Assembly (NCBI GenBank): GCA_050732775.1
Contig: JBOHRN010000010.1
Span: forward strand, 1-64,000
Origin: JBOHRN01 sp050732775
GTDB lineage: Bacteria; Gemmatimonadota; Gemmatimonadetes; Longimicrobiales; Longimicrobiaceae
Direction: 5' to 3'
Length of the DNA: 64,000 nt
Positions 49,562 to 57,628 of this stretch are shown in pieces. Numbering within the stretch: position 1 is the first letter of the stretch; every line of letters starts with the position of its first letter. The position numbers and the translations under genes were made by a program. The notes beneath the pieces were generated by a model. The model did no database searches. It was not told the origin of the DNA and worked only from the letters and a program-made list of their open reading frames with translations.

Positions 49562-50491
49562 GTGAACCCGGACTGGCGTGTCTTCAAGGGGCACGGGCTG
49601 GGTAACGACTACCTGGCCGTGAACGGTGCCGAGCTCGCGAGCGACCGGTACCCCGAGTTAGCCCGGCTCCTCTGCGACCGGAACCGGGGCGTCGGTTCGG
49701 ACGGACTGCTAGTACTCACCCCGTCGCGGAAAGCCGACTTCGGGGTGCGCATACTGAACCCCGACGGCTCCGAGGCCGAAAAGAGCGGTAACGGTTTGCG
49801 CGTCCTTGCCTGCTACCTAGAAACTTCTGGTAAGCTATCCGGCCGCTCGAGTTTCACGGTTGAAACGGCGTCCGGGGTAGTCCAAGTCGAGGTACTGGAA
49901 GAGCGGGACTTTGTACTGGAGGTGGCGGTAGAGATGGGGAGCGCCTCTTTCCGGCCCGAAGACGTGGGACTCGCCGCTCCTTGGTGCCGGCTAGAGGTAG
50001 GGGAAGAGGTAGTGGAGTTCACGCCGATTTCGGTCGGCAATCCGCACTGCGTGGTGTTCGAGGATCGGTTAGACCGGTCGCGCTTCCTCCGGCTGGCTCC
50101 GGAGCTAAGCACCCATGCTAGCTTCGGGAACGGGGTGAACGTCCAGTTTGCCGTTGCGGCCCGATCCAAGCTGGAGGCGTGGGTGTGGGAGAGGGGGGCG
50201 GGAGAGACGCTGGCTTCGGGCTCCAGCGCGTGCGCCGTGGCGGCCGCCGCGGTCCGGCGTGGCGAGCTAGCAAGCGGCGAGATCGAAGTCCGCATGCCCG
50301 GCGGCACTCTGCTGGTGACCGTACGGCCAGATTGGTCGCTGCGGCTTCGTGGACCGGTGGAGCCGGTGGGGTGGTTCGAGCCGGCTCCGGCGCTCCTCGC
50401 CCCGCTAGCCAGCGGACTGCTCGCTAGCGGTGGCGACCAGCCTCAGGGGGGAAGTGCAGCTCCGACGCCAACTCCCCGCCCAGCAGGATGA
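49562..50491 (+). CDS. Diaminopimelate epimerase-like protein lacking both catalytic cysteines
   Basis: Protein of 309 residues from GTG 49562, 16 nt after purA (ATG 49526 inside purA is possible). FKGHGLGNDYLAV, GVGSDGLLVL, NPDGSEAEKSGNGLRV, VGNPHCVVF and ERGAGETLASGSSACAVAAA follow the DapF fold. In proven DapF these last motifs read CGNG and ACG(S/T)GAC, supplying the two racemising cysteines; here both are Ser. So either a distinct DapF subfamily with altered chemistry or a non-epimerase. dapA and dapB are present in the window, supporting a DAP link. A Pro/Thr-rich tail overlaps the convergent yihY gene by 68 nt. Confidence 0.8.
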   Translation: MNPDWRVFKGHGLGNDYLAVNGAELASDRYPELARLLCDRNRGVGSDGLLVLTPSRKADFGVRILNPDGSEAEKSGNGLRVLACYLETSGKLSGRSSFTVETASGVVQVEVLEERDFVLEVAVEMGSASFRPEDVGLAAPWCRLEVGEEVVEFTPISVGNPHCVVFEDRLDRSRFLRLAPELSTHASFGNGVNVQFAVAARSKLEAWVWERGAGETLASGSSACAVAAAAVRRGELASGEIEVRMPGGTLLVTVRPDWSLRLRGPVEPVGWFEPAPALLAPLASGLLASGGDQPQGGSAAPTPTPRPAG

Positions 50492-51275
50492 CCATCGCGG
50501 CAAGGTAGAGCCAGAGGAGTAGCACGATGATAGTACCGAGGATGCCGTAGCTTTGGCTGTAGGACGCGAAGTTGGCGATGTAAAGCCGGAAGAGAGCGGT
50601 GGCCCCCACCCAGAGGGCCGCCGCGAGCAGGGCCCCGATAAGGCAGTTCAGCCCCTCCCGGCTCTCCGCTTGGGCGGGCAGCACGTAGTAACTGATCCAA
50701 AAGGCACCCACCACCAGCAAGAGGGCGAGGGGCCACTGGGCCACGCTCCACGCCGCCCCGGCCACCCCCCAGAAGTCGACGGCGCCCGCTAGCGCCGGCC
50801 CGGCCAGCAGGAGAACGCTGCCGCTCAGAAAAAGCACCGCGCACACCACCATCACTCCCAGAGACAGGACCCGCTGCTTGATCCAGGGCCTGGGCACCCG
50901 GACCTCATAGGCGCGCTCGAGCGACTTGGCCAGGGCCATGAACGCGGTGGAACCCGCCCACAATGCCAGCAGGAGTCCGATGGAGAGAGGTCCCGGCGCG
51001 CGCTGGTTCACCACCTGGTCGATGAAACCCGCTACCAAACCCGAGGCCTGCTCCGGGAGACCGGTACGCATCCGCTCGGTGAGGGTCGCCGCCACCTCGG
51101 GACCCCCGAAGTAGCCGGTGATGGCGAACAGGGCCATCAGGCCGGGCGGCAGGGAAAGAAAAGCAAAGTAGGCGAGCTTGGCCGCCTCTCCGGGCACGTC
51201 GTGGTCGACGAAATTGCGCGCCACTCGCTTCCACAAGGGCGGCGCCGCGCCGGTCCCGCGGCCTGGATCGTTCAT
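50424..51275 (-). CDS. YihY/virulence factor BrkB family membrane protein
   Basis: Protein of 283 residues from ATG 51275. About six membrane helices with DHDVPGEAAKLAYFAFLSLPPGLMALFAI, SIGLLLALWAGSTAFMALAKSLERAYEV, ISYYVLPAQAE and GTIIVLLLWLYLAAMVILLGGELASEL, matching the family. Function uncertain (formerly called ribonuclease BN by error). ATG overlaps the ppa stop by 4 nt; its end is antisense to the dapF-like gene. Confidence 0.88.
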   Translation of the reverse strand: MNDPGRGTGAAPPLWKRVARNFVDHDVPGEAAKLAYFAFLSLPPGLMALFAITGYFGGPEVAATLTERMRTGLPEQASGLVAGFIDQVVNQRAPGPLSIGLLLALWAGSTAFMALAKSLERAYEVRVPRPWIKQRVLSLGVMVVCAVLFLSGSVLLLAGPALAGAVDFWGVAGAAWSVAQWPLALLLVVGAFWISYYVLPAQAESREGLNCLIGALLAAALWVGATALFRLYIANFASYSQSYGILGTIIVLLLWLYLAAMVILLGGELASELHFPPEAGRHR

Positions 51276-51826
51276 CCTACACCGAACCCGCTTTCTTCCT
51301 CGCTCTTCTCCCGGTACCTCTCCATCGACGAGGTGATCAGCTCGAGCGCCTTCTCCCGGTCTTCCCACCCCAGCGTTTCTACCCGTCCCCCCTCCAGGTC
51401 CTTGTAGACGGCGAAGAAGTGCTCCACCTCGCGCAGAAAGTGGTCCGGCACGTCCGAGAGGAGCCGGTGTCCCTGGTAGAATGGGTCGGCCACGGGCACG
51501 CAGAGCACCTTCTGGTCCATCTCGTCCCTGTCCTTCATATGGAAGAGACCGACCGGGCGGGCCGCCAATCGGCACCCCGCGAAGGTAGGCACGGTGGTCA
51601 TTACCAGGGCGTCGAGGGGGTCGTGGTCCTCGGCCAGGGTGCGGGGAAAAAAGCCGTAATCGCCCGGGTAGTGCATGGCGCTGTAAAGCACCCGGTCGAG
51701 CCGGAAGAGCCCGGACTCTTTGTCCAATTCGTACTTGTTCCGGCTCCCGCGCGGGATCTCGACCACCACCGTCATCTCTTGCGGGGGGTCGCGGCCCGGG
51801 TCTAAGTCGTGCCAGGGGTGGATCAT
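51272..51826 (-). CDS. ppa: Inorganic pyrophosphatase (family I)
   Basis: Protein of 184 residues: EIPRGSRNKYELDKESG, LDRVLYSAMHYPGDYGFFPRTLAEDHDPLDALV with the Mg-binding DxDxxD-type site, and the VPVADP segment. Hydrolyses pyrophosphate. ATGA overlap with yihY. A direct repeat GTTTAC-N4-GTTTAC lies 29-44 nt upstream of its start. Confidence 0.94.
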   Translation of the reverse strand: MIHPWHDLDPGRDPPQEMTVVVEIPRGSRNKYELDKESGLFRLDRVLYSAMHYPGDYGFFPRTLAEDHDPLDALVMTTVPTFAGCRLAARPVGLFHMKDRDEMDQKVLCVPVADPFYQGHRLLSDVPDHFLREVEHFFAVYKDLEGGRVETLGWEDREKALELITSSMERYREKSEEESGFGVG

Positions 51827-51953
51827 AGAGAAAAGCTCATGAGTCAGACGCAGAGTTTACCACGGTTTACTTGCCCGGCGAGAAGTTTTCACGCAAGATG
51901 CGGGCGTACTCCGGCCCGCTACCGGCTGGCAACTCTGCCCACTGACTCTACCC

Positions 51954-52805
51954 GTGCTTCTCGGAGCCCACGTATCCACCGCCGGCGGCATGAGGAACGC
52001 CCCGCCGCGCGCCGCGGAGATCGGCGCCACCGCTATCCAGATCTTCACCAAACAGCCGAGCCGGTGGGCCGACCCCGTCTTCAAGCCCGGCGACGTGGAG
52101 GGCTTTCGTGCCGGGGTCGAGGAGCACGGGATCGGCTTCTGCTCTTCTCACGACTCTTATCTGATCAACCTGGCCACCCCCAACCCGGAGCTCGGCGACC
52201 GCTCTCTGGCCGCTTTTACCGCTGAGTTGCGGCGCTCTGCCGAGTTGCGCCTCGACGCCGTGGTAACCCACCCGGGTAACGCCACCGACGGAGACGTGGA
52301 GCGGGGGCTGGCCCAGAACGCCGAGCTGGCTGCGCGCGCCATGGAGGAGGTGGGAGGAGGGGTGCGGGTCCTGTTCGAGAACACCGCCGGCACCGGTACT
52401 GCGCTCGGCTCCACCTTCGAGGAGTTGGCCGCCATCCTGGAGAAGCTCCCGGAGCGGCTGGTCGGCCGGGCTGGGGTGTGCGTCGACAGCTGCCACCTCT
52501 TCGCGGCTGGTTACGACCTGCGCGGCGGTTACGATTCGGTGATTAGGCAGCTCGACCGGGTGATCGGGCTGGAGAGGGTGGGGCTACTTCACATGAACGA
52601 CTCGAAACACCCGCTCGGGGCCCGCAAAGACCGGCACGCCCACATCGGCGAGGGTACCTTGGGGGAGGAGCCGTTCGCCCGCCTCATGCTAGACCCCCGG
52701 CTGGCACACGTTCCCAAAGTGTTGGAGACGCCCAAGGAGGGTGACGCCACGCTCAACGACCGCAAGAACCTGGCTAGGTTACAGGGCTTTCTTCGCAGGG
52801 GCTGA
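51954..52805 (+). CDS. nfo: Endonuclease IV (AP endonuclease)
   Basis: Protein of 283 residues, GTG start: LLGAHVSTAGGM N-terminus, THPGN, LFENTAGTGTALGSTFEEL, VCVDSCHLFAAGYDL, LLHMNDSKHPLGARKDRHAHIGEG, all with the zinc ligands of the TIM-barrel enzyme. Cuts abasic sites. Divergent from ppa. Confidence 0.95.
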   Translation: MLLGAHVSTAGGMRNAPPRAAEIGATAIQIFTKQPSRWADPVFKPGDVEGFRAGVEEHGIGFCSSHDSYLINLATPNPELGDRSLAAFTAELRRSAELRLDAVVTHPGNATDGDVERGLAQNAELAARAMEEVGGGVRVLFENTAGTGTALGSTFEELAAILEKLPERLVGRAGVCVDSCHLFAAGYDLRGGYDSVIRQLDRVIGLERVGLLHMNDSKHPLGARKDRHAHIGEGTLGEEPFARLMLDPRLAHVPKVLETPKEGDATLNDRKNLARLQGFLRRG

Positions 52806-52826
52806 CGGTGTCTCCACAGCCGAGAT

Positions 52827-52857
52827 TTGACATTTATCGATAAGCTATTATCATCAA
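52827..52857 (+). promoter_or_regulatory. Promoter with Fur/Zur-like operator for the metal-uptake genes
   Basis: TTGACA (52827-52832), 16-nt spacer, TATCAT (52849-52854), close to consensus. The spacer holds the palindrome GATAA-GCTA-TTATC (52839-52852). The 24-bp stretch 52834-52857 matches the site before the convergent MerC-like gene at 17 positions, with identical placement relative to -35 and -10. Confidence 0.65.
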
Positions 52858-52908
52858 TCTGCCCCGGTCGCCGGAACCTCTGATCCGGGCAGCGGTACGA
52901 TTTACTCG

Positions 52909-53268
52909 ATGCGCCAGACCATCCGCACCCCTCTAGCCCGCCTCGCCTCGATAGCCGTTCTCGCCCTGTACCTGGCGGGCGGCACGGCCGTGGTCTGGGT
53001 CCACGCCTGGGAGCACGTCCCCGCCGCCGCGCAAGAACCGCTCTCCGCGGACGAGGGCGAGCCGGGCGGCAACCCTTCCGAAGCACCCTCCGACGACCAC
53101 GCCTGGTGCCCGCTCTGCTCGGCGCTTACCTCCTTAGCCGTCCTCGGGGCCGGTGTCGAAATACCCTTCGTGGCCGAGGCCCCGGCGCCCGCTCTGGCCT
53201 GCCCCACACTCGCGCTAGCAGCAACTTCTCCCGCCCCAGTTCGGGCGCGGGCTCCTCCGCTCGCGTAA
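52909..53268 (+). CDS. Small exported protein with HxxxH and CxxC motifs
   Basis: Protein of 119 residues with an N-terminal signal/anchor helix (about 10-35), then WVHAWEHV, an acidic stretch, and DDHAWCPLCSAL, ending in an Ala/Pro-rich tail. Resembles DUF2946-type small proteins beside copper or zinc genes. Putative metal-binding periplasmic protein; first gene behind the Fur/Zur-like promoter and 100 nt ahead of the TonB receptor. Confidence 0.65.
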   Translation: MRQTIRTPLARLASIAVLALYLAGGTAVVWVHAWEHVPAAAQEPLSADEGEPGGNPSEAPSDDHAWCPLCSALTSLAVLGAGVEIPFVAEAPAPALACPTLALAATSPAPVRARAPPLA

Positions 53269-53368
53269 CGGCGCCCGCCCTCCGGGGCGCGGCCTCCAAG
53301 CTTCCGGCGTACCGGGCGTCCACAGCGGGCGCTCCGGCGTACCGGGTCGAACTCCGTGCGCAACGAAC

Positions 53369-55645
53369 GTGGCTACCACACTCTTTTGCAGAACACTGGC
53401 TATTATTCCCTTGGCGGGGCTCCTGCTACTCCCCGGCTCGGCAGAGGGAGCCGTTCCATCCCCCCGGCCGTTGGCCGCGGCGGGGGCGATCCACGGCGTG
53501 CTACTAGACGCCGAGAGCGGGGAGCCGGTTTCCTCGGCGCAGGTCCGCGTCCGGGAGCTGGGCCGCAGCGAGCTGTCGCACGGAGACGGCAGCTTTCACT
53601 TTGACCGGCTACCGGCGGGAAGCTTTACCGTGGTGGCCCAACGACTCGGCTACGCCACCGCCGAGCGCGAGGTGACGGTGAGCGATGGCGACACCGTGCG
53701 GCTCACTCTGGAGTTGGTGCCCTCGGCCCTTACCCTGGCCGCGGTGGTGGTCACCGGCACCGGCCGCGAGCGGGGAGTGGGCGAAGCGTACCGCCCCACC
53801 ACCGTACTCGACGGCGCCGGACTGCGGCGCGAGCTCGGCTCCAGCGTCGCCGCCACCCTGGCCGGTGAGCCAGGTATCTCCCAGCGTTACAACGGTCCGG
53901 CCGCGTCTCAGCCGGTTATCCGGGGACTGGGCGGAGACCGGGTCCTGGTACTGGAAGACGGCATGAGGACCGGCGACGTCGCCACCACCGGGAGCGACCA
54001 CGCCGTGACCATAGATCCGCTCACCGCCGAAAGAATCGAGGTGGTGCGCGGCCCGGCGGGGCTCCTGTACGGGAGTAACGCCCTGGGTGGAGTCGTCAAC
54101 GTGGTGCGGGAAGAGGTTCCGCGCACGCACCCCGAGAAGTTGACCGGCACGGCGAGCTTACAGGGCGAATCGGTGAACCGGGGGATCACGGCAGGTGGGT
54201 CGCTGCTAGCCCCGCTGGGGCCGCTGGCGGTCCGCGCCGAGCTGACCGGAAGGTGGGCGGGCGACACGGACACACCGCTCGGGACCCTACCCTCCACCGA
54301 CATGGACGGGTATAGCGGCGGAGTAGGGGCGAGTTGGGTGAGTGAGTGGGGGTACGCGGGGGTGGCGCTCCGCGACTACTCCCTGGAGTACGGCGTGCCC
54401 GGAGAGTTTCGGGGCGAAACTATCCCGGGCGCCCATGCGGGCGGCGTGCGCGTAGACCTGCGCCGCAGCGCTGTCCGGGTGGAGGCCGGACTGTTTTCGG
54501 GGGCGGGGCCGTTTACTTCCCTAGAGGTAGACGCCAACTTCGTCCGCTTCGAGCAAGACGAGATCGAGCCGGGCGGCCTCATCGGCACCCAGTTCGGCCA
54601 GCTCCTGGGGAGCGGCGACTTGATCGCCAGGCACGAACACGACGCGGGCGGGGTGCGGCTGGAGGGGGCTGCTGGGGTGTGGATGCTGGGCAAGGATTTC
54701 CGCGCCGCCGGGAGCAGCACCGGCACCCGTCCGGCCCAACAGTTCGCCCTTGCCGGCTACCTGTTCGAGGAGTTCGGGGTGGGGGCCCTGCGTCTCCAGG
54801 CGGGCGCCCGCTACGACTGGACCCGCGTCACCCCGCTCGACACTTCGTCGTCTAGTACTCTCGAGGAGGTGCGACGCCGCGACTTCGGGGCTTTCTCGGG
54901 CTCGCTGGCCGGGCTCTACCAACTGTCTGACGGATGGACCGTGGGGGCCAGCGTGGCGCGGGCGTTCCGAACCCCGGCCATAGAGGAACTCTTTTCGGAC
55001 GGCCCCCACCTGGCCAGCTTCTCCTACCAGCTAGGCAATCCGGACTTGGAGCCCGAGTACGGGCTGGGGGCCGACCTCTTCGTCCGCACCGTCACGAGAG
55101 GGTTCAACGCCGAACTCGCCGTCTTCCGGAACCACCTGACCGGTTACATCCACTACCGGCCCACCGGCGAGTTGGACCCCCGCTTCCGGGAGTTCCCGGT
55201 CTACCGGGCCGACCAGAGCGACGCCCTCTTCCACGGCGCCGAGGGCCAGCTCCAGTGGGAGCCCGTACGCCACCTGGTCGTACACGGACAAGCCAGCTTC
55301 GTACGCGCCCGCCGTCAGGACACGGGCGAACCGCTCCCCGCCATCCCCCCGCTCCACGGCGGCGCCGGTCTCCGCTACGACCGGCCGGGTTGGTTCGCGG
55401 GCGTGGAGTGGACCGCAGCCGCCCGCCAAGACCGAGTGGGAGAGTTCGAGGAACCGACCGGCGGCTACCACCTGCTCAGTGCCACGGGCGGGCTCCGTTG
55501 GACGCTTTGGGAGCGGCTGCACACGCTGACCTTGGGCGTGGACAACCTGACCGACCGGGTGTGGCGCGACCATCTGTCGCGAATCAAGCTGGTGGCGCCC
55601 CAGCCTGGGAGGAGTGTTAAGGTGCTGTACCGAGTGAACTTTTGA
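53369..55645 (+). CDS. TonB-dependent receptor, ZnuD-like, with carboxypeptidase-like N-terminal domain
   Basis: Protein of 758 residues, GTG start, signal peptide (1-27). An extra domain (about 35-115, GVLLDAESGEPVSSAQVRVRELGRSELSHGDGSFHFDRLPAGSFTV) precedes the plug (about 125-235; QPVIRGLGGDRVLVLEDGM, SDHAVTIDPLTAERIEVVRGPAGLLYGSNALGGVVNVV) and a 22-strand barrel ending in F. The 'SDHAVTIDP' plug segment resembles zinc receptor ZnuD. Neighbours are metal-binding proteins and the promoter carries a Fur/Zur-type site, so it probably imports a metal such as zinc. Confidence 0.88.
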   Translation: MATTLFCRTLAIIPLAGLLLLPGSAEGAVPSPRPLAAAGAIHGVLLDAESGEPVSSAQVRVRELGRSELSHGDGSFHFDRLPAGSFTVVAQRLGYATAEREVTVSDGDTVRLTLELVPSALTLAAVVVTGTGRERGVGEAYRPTTVLDGAGLRRELGSSVAATLAGEPGISQRYNGPAASQPVIRGLGGDRVLVLEDGMRTGDVATTGSDHAVTIDPLTAERIEVVRGPAGLLYGSNALGGVVNVVREEVPRTHPEKLTGTASLQGESVNRGITAGGSLLAPLGPLAVRAELTGRWAGDTDTPLGTLPSTDMDGYSGGVGASWVSEWGYAGVALRDYSLEYGVPGEFRGETIPGAHAGGVRVDLRRSAVRVEAGLFSGAGPFTSLEVDANFVRFEQDEIEPGGLIGTQFGQLLGSGDLIARHEHDAGGVRLEGAAGVWMLGKDFRAAGSSTGTRPAQQFALAGYLFEEFGVGALRLQAGARYDWTRVTPLDTSSSSTLEEVRRRDFGAFSGSLAGLYQLSDGWTVGASVARAFRTPAIEELFSDGPHLASFSYQLGNPDLEPEYGLGADLFVRTVTRGFNAELAVFRNHLTGYIHYRPTGELDPRFREFPVYRADQSDALFHGAEGQLQWEPVRHLVVHGQASFVRARRQDTGEPLPAIPPLHGGAGLRYDRPGWFAGVEWTAAARQDRVGEFEEPTGGYHLLSATGGLRWTLWERLHTLTLGVDNLTDRVWRDHLSRIKLVAPQPGRSVKVLYRVNF

Positions 55646-55704
55646 GCTGCGCTTCGGAGAGCCCGGAGCGGGAGTAGCAACCCGTGAGAAAAAGGAGGAG
55701 CAAG

Positions 55705-56190
55705 ATGCCGAGAACCATTCAAAAGGGTGCTTTTACCCTGCTGGCACCCATCGCCGTGCTATTCGCGGCGTGCGCCAACCCGGTCAACGGAGCAGACGAG
55801 GAGTTGGAGCCGGTGGATGTGGTGATCCGTGACTTGAGCGGAAACCTGATCGCCGAGACCCACGGAGATCATTGGGACGTGGAGGGAGAAGGCGGCCACG
55901 GTCACGGTCTAGAGCTGGAAGTGGCCGGAGAGTTGGAGGTGCGCGTCTTCTTCGTGGCCGAGGACGGGAGCGAGTTCCAGGTCGAGCACGAGGAAGACGA
56001 ACTGGTGGTCGAGATCGACGATGCCAGCGTGGCGCGCTACCACGACCACGGAGACCACGGCGACTTCGTGGGAGTCACCGAGGGCGAGACCACGGCGCTG
56101 ATACTCCTCTGGCACGGAGATTACCCGGACACCGGTCACTCTCACTACCAATCTCCGCCGCTGGAGATCGGGGTGGTCAACCTCCAGTAG
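55705..56190 (+). CDS. Histidine/acid-rich lipoprotein, probable metal-binding
   Basis: Protein of 161 residues from ATG 55705 (AAGGAGGAG upstream). Signal with lipobox LFAAC (Cys about residue 24), then an exported domain rich in His, Asp and Glu: HGDHWDVEGEGGHGHGLELEV, ARYHDHGDHGDF, WHGDYPDTGHSHYQ. The His clusters suggest Zn or Cu capture for the receptor encoded just upstream. Same unit, 59 nt after the receptor gene. Confidence 0.78.
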   Translation: MPRTIQKGAFTLLAPIAVLFAACANPVNGADEELEPVDVVIRDLSGNLIAETHGDHWDVEGEGGHGHGLELEVAGELEVRVFFVAEDGSEFQVEHEEDELVVEIDDASVARYHDHGDHGDFVGVTEGETTALILLWHGDYPDTGHSHYQSPPLEIGVVNLQ

Positions 56191-56209
56191 AGCCGGTTCC
56201 GAACGAAAA

Positions 56210-56246
56210 GCGAGGAGCCCCCGGCCGCTGGCCGGGGGCTCCTCGC
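56210..56246. terminator. Perfect 17-bp hairpin between convergent metal genes
   Basis: A perfect inverted repeat, GCGAGGAGCCCCCGGCC with a GCT loop. On the minus strand it is followed by TTTTC, serving the merC-like gene; it can also block the plus-strand transcript ending at 56190. Confidence 0.75.
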
Positions 56247-56279
56247 GCGCGCCTGCAACCATCCGCAGCGGCGCCGGTG

Positions 56280-56717
56280 TCAGTAGACGACTTCGGCCGG
56301 CTCTTCGCCTTCCCCCTGCTGGGCGTGTACCGGGCAAGCGCACTCCTCGCACACGGCTTGGTGCCGGAGCCGACCGTTCCACGCCACGCCAGCCGCCAGC
56401 AGCACGGCTCCCGCCGCCTTGCCGAGGGATTCGGGGAGTGGTGCCAACAGTTCGAACAGACCCAGCGCCCACACCACCAGCCCCAGGAACACAGGCAACC
56501 ACACTATCCGACGACCGTGCGCGGGTACGCTCCAGAACAGGAGCACGGCGGAGAGCAAGCCACTCCCCGCCCAGATCCACCAGTCAAACGCGTGCGTTAC
56601 TCCCAGGGCGGGAGCCGCCAACACCAGCACGGGCGTCGCCAGGCAGTGAACGGCGCACGCCACCGGCGCGGCGCTGGCCCAGAAGTCGGGTGTGCGGATA
56701 GAGGTGGAAAGGTTCAT
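56280..56717 (-). CDS. MerC-family membrane protein
   Basis: Protein of 145 residues, four membrane helices with APVACAVHCLATPVLVLAAPALG (the conserved CxxxC... region of MerC helix 1) and a C-terminal cytoplasmic CEECACPVHAQQ cluster. MerC proteins transport mercury or other soft metals; without mer genes here it more likely handles zinc or copper. GGAGG precedes the ATG. It lies under an operator matching that of the convergent metal-uptake genes. Confidence 0.82.
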   Translation of the reverse strand: MNLSTSIRTPDFWASAAPVACAVHCLATPVLVLAAPALGVTHAFDWWIWAGSGLLSAVLLFWSVPAHGRRIVWLPVFLGLVVWALGLFELLAPLPESLGKAAGAVLLAAGVAWNGRLRHQAVCEECACPVHAQQGEGEEPAEVVY

Positions 56718-56744
56718 GGCGCGCCTCCAGGTTGTCTCGACGAC

Positions 56745-56775
56745 TTAAAGATAATCGAGAATCAATAACCGTCAA
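56745..56775 (-). promoter_or_regulatory. Promoter with Fur/Zur-like operator before the MerC-like gene
   Basis: Minus strand TTGACG (56770-56775), 16 nt, TATCTT (56748-56753), 31 nt upstream of the ATG. Plus bases 56745-56768 reversed match the operator at 52834-52857 at 17 of 24 positions, with the same promoter geometry. Confidence 0.6.
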
Positions 56776-56818
56776 GGGGGTAGGAAGGAGGAGGAGCAGC
56801 GAAGAGCTGCACGATTTA

Positions 56819-57280
56819 TCAACGGCCTTCGAGGTCGGCCAGCACGGCGGCTGCATGCCCTTTCGGCTTAACCCTTTCGTAGACACGAGAGATCCGGCTG
56901 TCCTCTCCGATCACGAAAGTGGTCCGCTCGACCCCCAGGTACACCCTGCCGTACATCGACTTTTCCCGCCACACTCCATACCTCTCAGCCACCCGGTGGT
57001 CCTGGTCGGCCAGGAGACGGAAGTTGAGACCGTACTTATCCCGGAAGTTGACCAGCTCCGTGATCGGATCGGGACTCACGCCCAGGACCACGGCGTCTTC
57101 GGCCGCGATCTTGGGCAAGGTATCGCGGAATTCGCACGCCTCGATGGTACACCCCGAGGTATCGGCCTTGGGGTAGAAGAAAAGAATCACCCTCTTCCCC
57201 CGCAGACCGGAGAGCTTGACCGTGGAACCGTCGTCCGCCCTCAACTCGAAGTCGGGGGCCGGGTCGCCTTCCTTGAGCAT
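56819..57280 (-). CDS. bcp: Bcp/PrxQ-type peroxiredoxin
   Basis: Protein of 153 residues from ATG 57280 (MLKEGDPAPDF), the usual start; a longer frame to 57358 adds an atypical basic leader. PKADTSGCTIEACEFRD carries the peroxidatic Cys (TxxC) and the resolving Cys five residues later. Reduces hydroperoxides. The promoter region of the MerC-like gene lies just below its stop. Confidence 0.94.
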   Translation of the reverse strand: MLKEGDPAPDFELRADDGSTVKLSGLRGKRVILFFYPKADTSGCTIEACEFRDTLPKIAAEDAVVLGVSPDPITELVNFRDKYGLNFRLLADQDHRVAERYGVWREKSMYGRVYLGVERTTFVIGEDSRISRVYERVKPKGHAAAVLADLEGR

Positions 57281-57379
57281 CTGGTTACGGGTTGAGGGAT
57301 GGTTGAGGAGCCGGTGGGCGATCCCGGTCCAGCGGCGCAGGTACGGCGGGATGAACATAGAGAGGTAACGTCGAGCGCA

Positions 57380-57628
57380 CTACGGTTTGGCTCGGGAAAA
57401 GGTTCTGCCCTCGACGCTGACCAGAGCGTCCAAACGGATGCGGGTATCGTCGGCCAGGGTCAGGAACTCGGCGTCTCTCTCGGTGAACACGTCTACTATG
57501 CGGTCTTGCCGGGTGACCTCGCGCCCCGAGTCGTCCCTATAAACGATCCTCGCTTCGCGCCGCTCCACGGCCAACGCCTCCAGCCGGTCGTGGTCGGCGC
57601 AGTCGATAGGTTCGTAGCTACCGTTCAT
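57380..57628 (-). CDS. rof: Rof-like Rho-binding antiterminator
   Basis: Protein of 82 residues: SYEPIDCADHDRLEALAVERREARIVYRDDSGREVTRQDRIVDVFTERDAEFLTLADDTRIRLDALVSVEG parallels E. coli Rof/YaeO (YQPINCDDYDNLE... and ELRLDKI). Rof binds Rho and inhibits termination. ATG overlaps the esterase stop by 4 nt. Confidence 0.78.
   Translation of the reverse strand: MNGSYEPIDCADHDRLEALAVERREARIVYRDDSGREVTRQDRIVDVFTERDAEFLTLADDTRIRLDALVSVEGRTFSRAKP

Noticed and set aside
56280..56717. Mercury-resistance (mer) operon
   Set aside because: Only a MerC-like protein is present; merR, merA, merP and merT are missing, and the promoter matches a Fur/Zur-type site instead.
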